Virus record (IMG/VR): IMGVR_UViG_3300010354_000526
Coordinates: 1 to 26,598 of that record
Source of the DNA: a virus
Reading direction: 5' to 3' (one strand)
DNA: 26,598 nt
The position numbers and the translations under genes were made by a program. Every line of letters begins with the position of its first letter. Position 1 is the stretch's first letter. Positions 1 to 6,256 of this stretch are shown here, piece after piece. The notes under the pieces were generated by a model. That model searched no databases, was not told the origin of the DNA, and saw nothing but the letters and a program-made list of their open reading frames with translations.

Positions 1-1
1 A

Positions 2-199
2 TATCATTTTTATAAATCTGGCAATCTAGAAGAATATATTCCAGCAGCATGCAATTATTTAAAATATGATAAAAACAGAAATAGTAATAATTATAAAGAT
101 CTGATAAAGGATCTTATCATGATTCATCAACATGAACAGACATTAAACCAGCAACAGAAGCTTTTAATCAAACAAACTTTAGATAGTATAGAGAAGTGA
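2..199 (+). CDS. C-terminal end of an unidentified gene (5' partial)
   Basis: An open frame enters from the left edge and ends with TGA at 197-199, giving about 65 residues. The peptide is rich in Asn, Lys, Gln and Tyr, and its last third (MIHQHEQTLNQQQKLLIKQ) looks helical and amphipathic. I recognise no family. It reads in the same direction as the next gene, whose ATG begins 3 nt after this stop, so the two are probably co-transcribed. The start lies outside the window. Codon use resembles the neighbouring phage genes. Function unknown. Confidence 0.6.
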   Translation, partial: YHFYKSGNLEEYIPAACNYLKYDKNRNSNNYKDLIKDLIMIHQHEQTLNQQQKLLIKQTLDSIEK

Positions 200-202
200 G
201 AT

Positions 203-727
203 ATGAAGAAAAATTTTAAAGTAGATAAGACAGTTTTAAGTTATATCTATGCTAAAAATTTTTGGCAAGAGGGTGATGCTGACAAATTTAAAACAGTTAT
301 ATCAAATTTGAAATTTGTACCAAAGCAATACGGTCATGAGATAGATGATTTTAATATGACCGATCCTGAACTTGATATGGTGTTTAGTGAAATGCTGGGT
401 GATTGGATTGAGATGAAAGAAAAACAATCGGGAATTTTCAGAATTCCGTATCCAGGAATTCATTTTGAAGATTTCAATAGTTTAAATGAGTGGAGATTTA
501 TTGTTGCGCTAGAAGATAATCAATTTACTATTTTTAATCACAAATCTGGCGTACAAGATGCTAGACAGGGACACAACTTTGATTATAAAAATACTTTAGA
601 ATGGACTATAGATTCTATAGTAAGTATCAAGAAAAATGATTGTTTATTTTATAGACCATGGGTTTTTCATAGTCTAGAACCAAGACCATTATATTACTAT
701 AAACTAATGGTCATCGAGGAAGATTGA
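203..727 (+). CDS. Hypothetical phage protein, possibly a jelly-roll (cupin / 2OG-oxygenase-like) fold
   Basis: A 174-residue protein with no signal peptide or membrane segment. A purine-rich GAGAAGTGAG lies just before the ATG. The second half alternates short beta-like strands with conserved-looking aromatic and charged residues: PGIHFEDF near residue 86, EWRFIVALED near 96, IFNHKSG near 110, and FYRPWVFHSLEP near 150. This resembles the double-stranded beta-helix of 2-oxoglutarate/Fe(II) oxygenases and cupins, which marine T4-like phages often carry. However, I do not see a clear HxD...H...R triad, so the enzyme assignment is inference only. Its stop overlaps the end of the opposing hldD-like gene by 17 nt, a tail-to-tail arrangement. 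Confidence 0.6.
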   Translation: MKKNFKVDKTVLSYIYAKNFWQEGDADKFKTVISNLKFVPKQYGHEIDDFNMTDPELDMVFSEMLGDWIEMKEKQSGIFRIPYPGIHFEDFNSLNEWRFIVALEDNQFTIFNHKSGVQDARQGHNFDYKNTLEWTIDSIVSIKKNDCLFYRPWVFHSLEPRPLYYYKLMVIEED

Positions 728-1496
728 TATAATCTTCTACTGTTATAAATTTCTTATCATAATGTTTACGAGCGCAAGTATAGAACTGATACTTGCGCTT
801 TAGTTTTTCTGGAAACTCAATTTCTTCTACTGTACTGTTATATTTGTCTGCAATAAGATCTGCAACATATTTAAATGAAACTGGATTGGATGTTCCTATA
901 TCATAGATGCCAGAAGGTTTGTTGATTAGCATACAATCAATCACATCTTCCACCCATACAAAGTCTCTAATACAATTTTCTGAATCTTTAAACACTTTGA
1001 TAGATTTGTTTTCTAACGCTTGTTTAGTAAACTGATGAACAGGGGAAGCTTGTTTACCTTTATGATCCTCACCTTCTCCATAAACATTAAAAAATCTTAC
1101 ACCAACAATGTTGTTAAAATCTTTATAATTAGATTCAACCCATATGTCAATATTAGCTTTTGATATTGAATAATGATTTAGTGGGTTATAAGCGTACGTA
1201 TAGCTATTACCATATACAGAAGCTGAAGAAGCGTATACGATAGGAATATTGTATATTTTAGCACGATTAAATAGCTCCATTGTATAGTTAACATTGTATT
1301 CATGAAGCAGATCAAAATCTGTACATGTCGTATCACTTATACCACCTATGTGATATATTTTTTCTACCTTGGCCCAATCAGTTAGAAACAAAGAAGAAAA
1401 GCAATCTTCATATCCAACTAAAATCAGATCTTCTGGTTTAAATCTCTTTACAAGATTGCTACCAATAAACCCTTTATATCCTGTTATCAATATCAT
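711..1496 (-). CDS. hldD: ADP-L-glycero-D-manno-heptose 6-epimerase (HldD-like)
   Basis: Short-chain dehydrogenase/epimerase of about 261 residues that should convert ADP-D-glycero-D-manno-heptose to the L-glycero form used in LPS inner core. Visible: the N-terminal Rossmann motif GYKGFIGSN (Gly6, Gly9, Gly12), YASSASVYG near residue 88, the catalytic Tyr109-x-x-x-Lys113 (YSISK), GVRFFNVYGEGEDHKG, NCIRDFVWVEDV, GIYDIGTSNPVSF, and a C-terminal FPEKLKRKYQFYT, which is diagnostic of HldD rather than other epimerases. It is shorter than the roughly 310-residue bacterial enzyme, mainly between the first strands of the Rossmann fold. An ATG at 1496 is preferred; a TTG sits at 1499. It is the last gene of the leftward operon and overlaps the HAD gene upstream by 23 nt. 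Confidence 0.85.
   Translation of the reverse strand: MILITGYKGFIGSNLVKRFKPEDLILVGYEDCFSSLFLTDWAKVEKIYHIGGISDTTCTDFDLLHEYNVNYTMELFNRAKIYNIPIVYASSASVYGNSYTYAYNPLNHYSISKANIDIWVESNYKDFNNIVGVRFFNVYGEGEDHKGKQASPVHQFTKQALENKSIKVFKDSENCIRDFVWVEDVIDCMLINKPSGIYDIGTSNPVSFKYVADLIADKYNSTVEEIEFPEKLKRKYQFYTCARKHYDKKFITVEDYINLPR
719..737. terminator. Small hairpin at the convergent gene junction
   Basis: GAAGATT (719-725) and AATCTTC (731-737) form a 7-bp perfect stem with a 5-nt loop, exactly where the rightward gene ending at 727 meets the leftward gene ending at 711. There is no following T-run on either strand, so if it terminates transcription it is probably weak. The position is what suggests a role; the stem alone could be chance. 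Confidence 0.3.
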
Positions 1497-1785
1497 CAAA
1501 AAAACTTTCAGCGTTTAGTGCTTTATCGTCTATCCACACATCATATGATGGTTTATTAAAAAGCAATTGTGTATACTTTACATTCCATTCAGATAGTTGT
1601 CGTTTAGTAAGTTCAGACCAATCTTTACCTGAATTGCCACCTCTTGCAGTCCAATATACAATTGAATGACCTTTATCATACATCTCATTGAGAAATTTTA
1701 TTCTATTTACAAACGGTACTGCTTGTTCATACTTACTATCAGTTAACGAACAAATTGTACCATCTATATCAACGAGATATTTCAT
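1474..1785 (-). CDS. Small HAD-superfamily phosphatase, possible GmhB substitute
   Basis: A 103-residue HAD-type hydrolase. The motifs are in order: nucleophile motif DIDGT with Asp6 and Asp8, motif II Thr46 in WTARGG, motif III Lys78 in NKPSYD, and motif IV Asp86-Asp87 in WIDDKA. The start at 1785 is chosen because AGGAGA lies 10-15 nt upstream and the protein then begins MKYLVDIDG. An in-frame ATG at 1848 would add 21 residues with no homology and no ribosome site. Small HAD enzymes of this type (GNSGKDW and QLSEW patterns) are common in capsule/LPS loci. Lying between hldE and hldD, it could provide the heptose-1,7-bisphosphate phosphatase step normally done by GmhB. That role is inferred from context only. 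Confidence 0.8.
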   Translation of the reverse strand: MKYLVDIDGTICSLTDSKYEQAVPFVNRIKFLNEMYDKGHSIVYWTARGGNSGKDWSELTKRQLSEWNVKYTQLLFNKPSYDVWIDDKALNAESFFDDIDNRI

Positions 1786-2137
1786 TCTGACTATCTCCTG
1801 GTAAAACTCTATAACTGTCATGACTATCATCTGAGGTAGATACTTCAAATATAATAGAATTATCTTCTAATGCTTCCAATTGATGTGGGAATCCTCTCTC
1901 ATTTACCCATCTATCACCTGTATAAAGATGAATGTATGATAGTGATGCATCTTCTGGATTAATTAAATAAAGTTTAAATGAACCTTGATTTACATACCAT
2001 GTCTCATGTTTGTTTAAATGATAATGCATCGAACCCTTGCCACCTGTCTTATCAAAAACTAACAGTTTACCGCAATACATGTCATTATCTGCAAATACGA
2101 TTTCTTTTCCCCAGCCTTTTTTTATAATATTAACCAT
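1769..2137 (-). CDS. Cupin-domain protein of the sugar-nucleotide cassette
   Basis: A 122-residue single-domain cupin. The metal-binding pattern is visible as His38 and His40 in SMHYH, Glu45 in NKHETWYV, and His85 in GFPHQLEAL, followed by the IIFEVST strand. Residues 8-13 (GWGKEIVFA) match the opening of phosphomannose-isomerase-like and capsular cupins. It may be a sugar isomerase/epimerase or a binding protein; the substrate cannot be read from the sequence. GAGGA in the leader precedes the ATG by 7 nt. The start overlaps the end of hldE by 8 nt and the stop overlaps the HAD start by 17 nt, so translation is probably coupled across the operon. Standard ADP-heptose synthesis has no cupin step, so its task here is open. 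Confidence 0.8.
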   Translation of the reverse strand: MVNIIKKGWGKEIVFADNDMYCGKLLVFDKTGGKGSMHYHLNKHETWYVNQGSFKLYLINPEDASLSYIHLYTGDRWVNERGFPHQLEALEDNSIIFEVSTSDDSHDSYRVLPGDSQNEISR

Positions 2138-3287
2138 TTAATTTCCTCAACACTCTTGATGTAGAATAACCCTCTACATAAGGTATAATAACCACGTCAG
2201 TGATATCATTGCCCACTACTGTATCTACCGTATAATCACCACCTTTAGTAATGATATCAGGTTGTATTTGTTTTATTAATTCGTATGGTGTATCTTCATC
2301 AAATATTATTACCTCATCAACACAGTCTAATGATTCTAAAACAGCTTTTCTATCTTGCTGGTTATTGATTGGTCTATCATCTCCCTTCAACTTCTTTACA
2401 GAAGTATCCGAATTTAAACCAACAATAAGTTTATCACCTAGTTGTTTTGACTGTTTAAGATATTCAACATGTCCTTTATGTAAAATATCAAAGCAACCAT
2501 TTGTAAAGATAGTATATGCTTTCTTTATATCCTCAGGCTGTAAAACATATGTACCAAATTTAGTAACTGATATACTTGCAAGCTTCACAGCTTTCCTTAC
2601 AGCTTGCTCAACATCGATACCTCTACTTAAGAAATGTGTGAGCACAGCAATAAAGATATCACCAGCACCGGTAACATCTGATACTTGGTGTTGATCTGCT
2701 TCTATGTTTATTATTCTACCTGGTGATATAATTTGTGCACCTTTTGAACCTAAGGTAACAACCAAAGAACCAATTTTATTCTTATAAAGAATATCATCAT
2801 AATTACTATAACCTAAACAATATTGTTTTAGCTCTTTTTCGTTTAGTTTAACAATATCTGCATTCCTATAGTTTTCGATAGATTTCTTAGGATCTACTAT
2901 CACTACACAATCTTTAGATTTACAGTAGTCAATTACATCTTGACTTTTATGTAAAAATCCTTTATTATAATCAGATAGAATAACATACTTAACATCACTT
3001 AAATTATAATCAGGTTTAAAATTGTTAGCAACATACTGCTCATCGTCCATTCTAAACAATATGTGATTGTTTGTTACATATCGATATTTTATAGAATTAT
3101 ATGAACCATATGTGACAACATCTGAACCTAATGATTGAAGATTGGATACAACATTACCAGCTCCACCAGATCTTGTCTGTTGGTCTAGTTTGTTAAAAAT
3201 AGGAATAGGAGATTCTGGCGAGATTCTGCTTACCTCACCAAAAACATAAATATCGGTAATGAAATCACCAATTACACAAATTTTCAT
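2130..3287 (-). CDS. hldE: Bifunctional heptose-7-phosphate kinase / heptose-1-phosphate adenylyltransferase (HldE-like)
   Basis: A 385-residue two-domain enzyme. Residues 1-255 are a ribokinase/PfkB-type sugar kinase with SGGAGN (40-45) and the anion-hole/base motif DVTGAGD (204-210, catalytic Asp210). Residues 258-385 are a nucleotidyltransferase with TNGCFDILHKGH (HxGH at 270-273), GLNSDTSVKKLKG, RPINNQ and the C-terminal GYSTSRVL. The domain order and motifs match HldE/RfaE, which phosphorylates D-glycero-D-manno-heptose 7-phosphate and later transfers AMP to the 1-phosphate. It is compact compared with about 477 residues in E. coli, mostly through loss in the kinase lid region. First gene of the leftward operon; the leader is only about 14 nt from the predicted start of transcription, with TGAGG as ribosome site. 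Confidence 0.9.
   Translation of the reverse strand: MKICVIGDFITDIYVFGEVSRISPESPIPIFNKLDQQTRSGGAGNVVSNLQSLGSDVVTYGSYNSIKYRYVTNNHILFRMDDEQYVANNFKPDYNLSDVKYVILSDYNKGFLHKSQDVIDYCKSKDCVVIVDPKKSIENYRNADIVKLNEKELKQYCLGYSNYDDILYKNKIGSLVVTLGSKGAQIISPGRIINIEADQHQVSDVTGAGDIFIAVLTHFLSRGIDVEQAVRKAVKLASISVTKFGTYVLQPEDIKKAYTIFTNGCFDILHKGHVEYLKQSKQLGDKLIVGLNSDTSVKKLKGDDRPINNQQDRKAVLESLDCVDEVIIFDEDTPYELIKQIQPDIITKGGDYTVDTVVGNDITDVVIIPYVEGYSTSRVLRKLNG
3245..3252 (+). promoter_or_regulatory. Possible late promoter inside the 5' end of hldE (antisense to it)
   Basis: CATAAATA followed by TC, the same sequence as the late promoter core found before gp13 and gp20. It lies on the plus strand about 100 nt upstream of the ATG at 3352, inside hldE codons for Asp-Ile-Tyr-Val. 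No other late-promoter-like box precedes 3352. It may be chance, since the codons alone explain it. Confidence 0.3.
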
Positions 3288-3296
3288 AACAACCTC

Positions 3297-3316
3297 ACTA
3301 TATAATATTATATAGT
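3297..3316. repeat. 20-nt perfect palindrome between divergent units
   Basis: Positions 3297-3316 read identically on both strands (half-site ACTATATAAT). It holds a TATAAT on each strand, the leftward one being the -10 of the hldE promoter. It could be an operator for a dimeric regulator, a cruciform, or simply a symmetric AT-rich promoter. It lies in the only divergent intergenic gap of the window. Confidence 0.6.
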
Positions 3317-3335
3317 ATTGTTTAAAATATTACAA
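3308..3335 (-). promoter_or_regulatory. Sigma70-type promoter for the leftward hldE operon
   Basis: On the minus strand, TTGTAA (3335-3330) is followed after 16 nt by a perfect TATAAT (3313-3308), with transcription expected to begin near 3301 and hldE starting at 3287. The -35 matches 4 of 6 consensus bases. A host-type promoter suggests early expression, unlike the late units to the right. Confidence 0.55.
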
Positions 3336-3351
3336 CTTAGGAGTATACAGA

Positions 3352-3711
3352 ATGAGTCATTTTGCACATATTGATCAAAACAATATTGTAACTCAAGTAA
3401 TTGTAGCAGAACAAGATTTTATCAATTCTGGAGCTGTTGGTGATCCAGCAGAATGGGTACAAACAAGCTATAATACATATGCTGGTCAACATAAAAATGG
3501 CGGAACACCGCTTCGTAAGAATTATGCAGGGATTGGTTATTCTTATGATGCAGGACGTGATGCCTTCATTCCCCCAAAGCCATTTAATAGCTGGACTTTA
3601 GATGAAGATACATGTCTTTGGAATGCTCCAACACCTATGCCTACAGATGGTAAGGTGTACAATTGGAACGAAGATACACTATCTTGGGATGAAATAGTGA
3701 TTCCTCAGTGA
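3352..3711 (+). CDS. Marine-phage tail-associated structural protein (conserved hypothetical)
   Basis: A 119-residue soluble protein beginning MSHFAHIDQNNIVTQVIVAEQ and containing DPAEWVQTSYNTYAG, LRKNYAGIGYSYD, DAFIPPKPFNSW, CLWNAP and GKVYNWNEDTLSW. I recognise this family from tail-fibre neighbourhoods of marine T4-like phages, where it is annotated as hypothetical or virion structural. The repeated Trp-containing strands and PPKPFNSW segment suggest small beta domains. TAGGAGT lies 10 nt before the ATG. It is the first gene of the rightward late block and lies beside the fibre genes, so a role in the fibre or its attachment is likely. The biochemical role is not known. Confidence 0.7.
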   Translation: MSHFAHIDQNNIVTQVIVAEQDFINSGAVGDPAEWVQTSYNTYAGQHKNGGTPLRKNYAGIGYSYDAGRDAFIPPKPFNSWTLDEDTCLWNAPTPMPTDGKVYNWNEDTLSWDEIVIPQ

Positions 3712-3712
3712 T

Positions 3713-3720
3713 CATAAATA
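3713..3720 (+). promoter_or_regulatory. T4-type late promoter for the tail-fibre block
   Basis: CATAAATA preceded by T and followed by TACTAG; one mismatch to the T4 late consensus TATAAATA. It begins 2 nt after the stop at 3711 and ends 28 nt before the next ATG. Late initiation about 5-6 nt downstream would give a leader of roughly 23 nt. Confidence 0.6.
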
Positions 3721-3739
3721 TACTAGAAAACCTAGTATA
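3719..3739 (+). repeat. Inverted repeat overlapping the fibre-block late promoter
   Basis: TATACTAG (3719-3726) and CTAGTATA (3732-3739) form a perfect 8-bp stem with loop AAAAC. The left arm shares bases with the late promoter and the right arm touches the ribosome site AGGA (3739-3742) of the gene at 3749. RNA started at the promoter would lack most of the left arm, so only read-through RNA can fold. Confidence 0.6.
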
Positions 3740-3748
3740 GGATAAAAA

Positions 3749-4768
3749 ATGGCCACCAAAATTTACGTTTCCCAGATTGATACTGCTAATACTACCGGAG
3801 GTCAAGCTCCGGTAGGTGCTTTGATACTTGTTGGATCTAGCGGTCCATATTGGTCAAATGCATCTATTTCAGAACTTCTTGGTATCAATCTTAATGAGAT
3901 TGTAGGATACACAGGTTCCGTAGGATATCAGGGATCTGAAGGTGTTGGGGGGTATACTGGATCTGTTGGATTCCAGGGATCTGTAGGTGGTGATGGTCCA
4001 CAAGGTGCTGTTGGCTATCAAGGTTCAGTTGGTGCAGGTGGTCCAGGTTATGATGGATCGGTTGGATATCAAGGATCTGAAGGTTATCAAGGTTCAGAAG
4101 GTGCTGTTGGATATTCTGGATCGATAGGTGATCAAGGTCCAGTTGGTCCAGCTGGTTATCTTGGTTCTGTTGGATATCAAGGTTCAGTTGGCTTTCAAGG
4201 ATCGTCTGGTGGTCCCGGAACAACTGCATTTGTTGAGTTGACAGACGTACCACAAAGCTATTCTGGTAAGGCAGGAAACTTTGTAAGAGTTAATGCTACT
4301 GCTAACGGTTTGTTCTTTGACTCAAACACCTATACTACTAATACTATTGGTACAGACGTTAACTTTAGTAGCAATACTATATTAAATCCTACTCTTAAAA
4401 ATTATAGTGAAACAGTAAAAGCAACAGGCAATTCTACATCTACTGTATCAGTAGATATTAGAGATGGCAACATCAATACTATAACTTTAAACTCAGCTAT
4501 TGTACAAATAATAATGAGTACTGCAGGGTTGGTTAATGGTCGCCTTTATAGCATAACACTTATGCTTAAGCAAGATGCTTCAGGATCAAGAACTGTAGAT
4601 TGGTCCAATCAAACCATTTACTGGCCTGCAGGTGAAGGTATTTACTCGCCTAATGGTCCTACGCTTTCAACTCAAGCAAATTACACTGACTTTATAACAC
4701 TAATGACAACCAATGCTGGAGCATCTTGGTATGGAGTAATATCTGCTAAAGGCTTCCCAACTTCATAA
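3749..4768 (+). CDS. Collagen-like tail fibre protein
   Basis: A 339-residue protein in three parts. Residues 1-52 are a globular N-terminus (MATKIYVSQIDTAN, PVGALILVGS) that probably attaches to the virion. Residues 53-157 are Gly-X-Y repeats built from GSV, GYQ, GSE and GFQ units, with a register break near residues 98-102 (GPGYDG). These should form a trimeric collagen-like rod. Residues 160-339 are a beta-rich C-terminal domain starting FVELTDVPQSYSGKAGNFVRV, a motif I know from marine phage fibre proteins, and ending SWYGVISAKGFPTS. Gly-X-Y rods and this C-terminal module are typical of phage fibres. AGGA 6 nt before the ATG. It is co-oriented with the collar, lysin and PAAR genes. Probable role: rod segment of a receptor-binding fibre. 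Confidence 0.75.
   Translation: MATKIYVSQIDTANTTGGQAPVGALILVGSSGPYWSNASISELLGINLNEIVGYTGSVGYQGSEGVGGYTGSVGFQGSVGGDGPQGAVGYQGSVGAGGPGYDGSVGYQGSEGYQGSEGAVGYSGSIGDQGPVGPAGYLGSVGYQGSVGFQGSSGGPGTTAFVELTDVPQSYSGKAGNFVRVNATANGLFFDSNTYTTNTIGTDVNFSSNTILNPTLKNYSETVKATGNSTSTVSVDIRDGNINTITLNSAIVQIIMSTAGLVNGRLYSITLMLKQDASGSRTVDWSNQTIYWPAGEGIYSPNGPTLSTQANYTDFITLMTTNAGASWYGVISAKGFPTS
3905..4220 (+). repeat. Degenerate 9-nt tandem repeats encoding the collagen-like rod
   Basis: Units such as GGATATCAAGGATCT and GGTTCAGTTGG recur with third-position variation across the Gly-X-Y region of the fibre gene. The periodicity is protein-driven. The near-identical DNA units offer substrates for slippage or recombination and could change rod length. 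Confidence 0.7.
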
Positions 4769-4779
4769 TGGAATGAAAA

Positions 4780-6246
4780 ATGCCAATATCAAAAGCAGGT
4801 TTACTAAGAACTGATGGTATAAGTTCTGCACCAAAAGAAGAAGCTTACATACCACTTTATTCTGTTCTTTTTTATTACGGAAAAGAAAATGAGTTTACCG
4901 GTGGTACATTAAACTTTGATAATTATAGAAACTATCAAGAAATATATTATCCAAATATAATAATTTACAATGCTGATGGAACACCTTCATTATTAAAATG
5001 TGATCCTTTAATAACTTGCATTGATGCTGATGCTAATTGGAATTCAAATACTGGTGTTTGCTTTGCTCCAACAACAAATCTTCCTAATACAGGGGCAACA
5101 TTATTTGAGTCTCATACTCATAGTCCAACAACACTAGTAAGAACAAATGTCTATAATATACTTGGAGCTAATCCTGGCGAGACACCAGGAACAATAAGCT
5201 ATATTGAACAAAAAGGTTCGTATACACATAACCACACTTCTAACAATATTGCATTAGGGTTAAGAAACGTACAGTATGGTAGATATGATGGTTTTGCTAA
5301 CAGTGTTGCTGGTATAAATGCAATAGCAGTTAAACCTATATTAAGAGATCCTCAGCTAGTAACAAATCTCAATGAAGTCTACAACGAAAAGAAGCTAACT
5401 TATATTCCCAAGAATGTAATTGTGTTTGGTAATGATTTACCAACCAATTCATATTCAAGAAGTGATAGTTTCCATAGCAATTCTGCAACTGGATTTGTGC
5501 TTCCTCTTATTGCCAAGAATGATGATGTAGGAGCTCTTCATACACCAAATACTTTATCGTTTAGTATAACATCAAGTACAGTTTTAAATCACAATCATAA
5601 CCCATATCCACTATCTCAGAAAAGAAGATCTAAAAAGGTGGGTCAAACTGGTTATATTTTAAACGAGGCTGGTGTTCATAATCATGCAGTAACATATACA
5701 TCGAATGTTGAGATAAGATCTAAGATTCTTAAAGCATGGGTAACCACACAAAATAGTACACCTATTGCTAATGGTGTTATTATTGGATATTCTATAGGAT
5801 TAAATACTCTTTATCAAGGAATTTATTCTAACTCAGAAGTTCTTCCAATTAATTGGCATTTTTGTGATGGTAATAATGGTACACCTGATCTAAGAGGTTA
5901 TTTCATTTACGCCAACTTTGATGCAGCTAATACTTGTCACGATACTGTACTTTACAGCTCAAATACAATGACTATTAATTCTATATCAATGGCTGCTAAT
6001 GGTAACCATTCTCATTTAGGTCCTTTAACAGGAGTACAATCTGGAGCAGGGACGCCAGTTGATGCAGGAAGTCATAGTTTTGAAGATATTTTAAATCACA
6101 CTCATGCAATATCAACTGCAAACACATTTAAATATAATGCAACTGATACTGAGGAAGTTACTAATATAAAAGCAGGGCAATCATACACATATGTTCCTCC
6201 TCGTGTTCAGCTTGCTTTTATAATGTATAATGAAAATATAGTATAA
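4780..6246 (+). CDS. Tail-collar-domain fibre protein with six HxH metal-binding motifs
   Basis: A 488-residue fibre-tip-like protein. A collar-type segment sits at about residues 358-372 (NWHFCDGNNGTPDLRGYF), matching the CDG..GTPDLR signature of phage tail collar domains in T4 gp12/gp37. Six His-x-His pairs are spread along the chain: 112/114, 150/152, 271/273, 300/302, 410/412 and 440/442. In the T4 long tail fibre tip gp37, HxH motifs from three chains octahedrally bind a row of iron ions. The same geometry is inferred here. The C-terminus QSYTYVPPRVQLAFIMY resembles the ends of collar proteins. There is a mid-protein basic loop (SQKRRSKKVG). It starts 12 nt after the collagen-like gene and probably forms or caps the receptor-binding tip. 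Confidence 0.7.
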   Translation: MPISKAGLLRTDGISSAPKEEAYIPLYSVLFYYGKENEFTGGTLNFDNYRNYQEIYYPNIIIYNADGTPSLLKCDPLITCIDADANWNSNTGVCFAPTTNLPNTGATLFESHTHSPTTLVRTNVYNILGANPGETPGTISYIEQKGSYTHNHTSNNIALGLRNVQYGRYDGFANSVAGINAIAVKPILRDPQLVTNLNEVYNEKKLTYIPKNVIVFGNDLPTNSYSRSDSFHSNSATGFVLPLIAKNDDVGALHTPNTLSFSITSSTVLNHNHNPYPLSQKRRSKKVGQTGYILNEAGVHNHAVTYTSNVEIRSKILKAWVTTQNSTPIANGVIIGYSIGLNTLYQGIYSNSEVLPINWHFCDGNNGTPDLRGYFIYANFDAANTCHDTVLYSSNTMTINSISMAANGNHSHLGPLTGVQSGAGTPVDAGSHSFEDILNHTHAISTANTFKYNATDTEEVTNIKAGQSYTYVPPRVQLAFIMYNENIV

Positions 6247-6256
6247 GGAGAATATA

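Noticed and set aside
744-751. TATAAATT near the convergent junction
   Set aside because: Inside the 3' end of hldD with no rightward gene following.
1474-1848. Longer start (1848) for the HAD phosphatase
   Set aside because: The extension overlaps the cupin reading frame, has no ribosome site and adds nothing conserved; AGGAGA supports 1785.
2251-2694. Rightward 147-aa ORF inside hldE
   Set aside because: Antisense to strongly conserved HldE motifs; no ribosome site; Cys/Ser-rich shadow composition.
3905-4220. Tandem repeats resembling a CRISPR or satellite array
   Set aside because: Units are 9 nt, in frame, without unique spacers, and encode Gly-X-Y.
3891-4253. Leftward ORF rich in His, Gln and Leu opposite the collagen-like gene
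   Set aside because: Its composition is the mirror of the Gly-X-Y repeat on the other strand; there is no ribosome site and no family resemblance.
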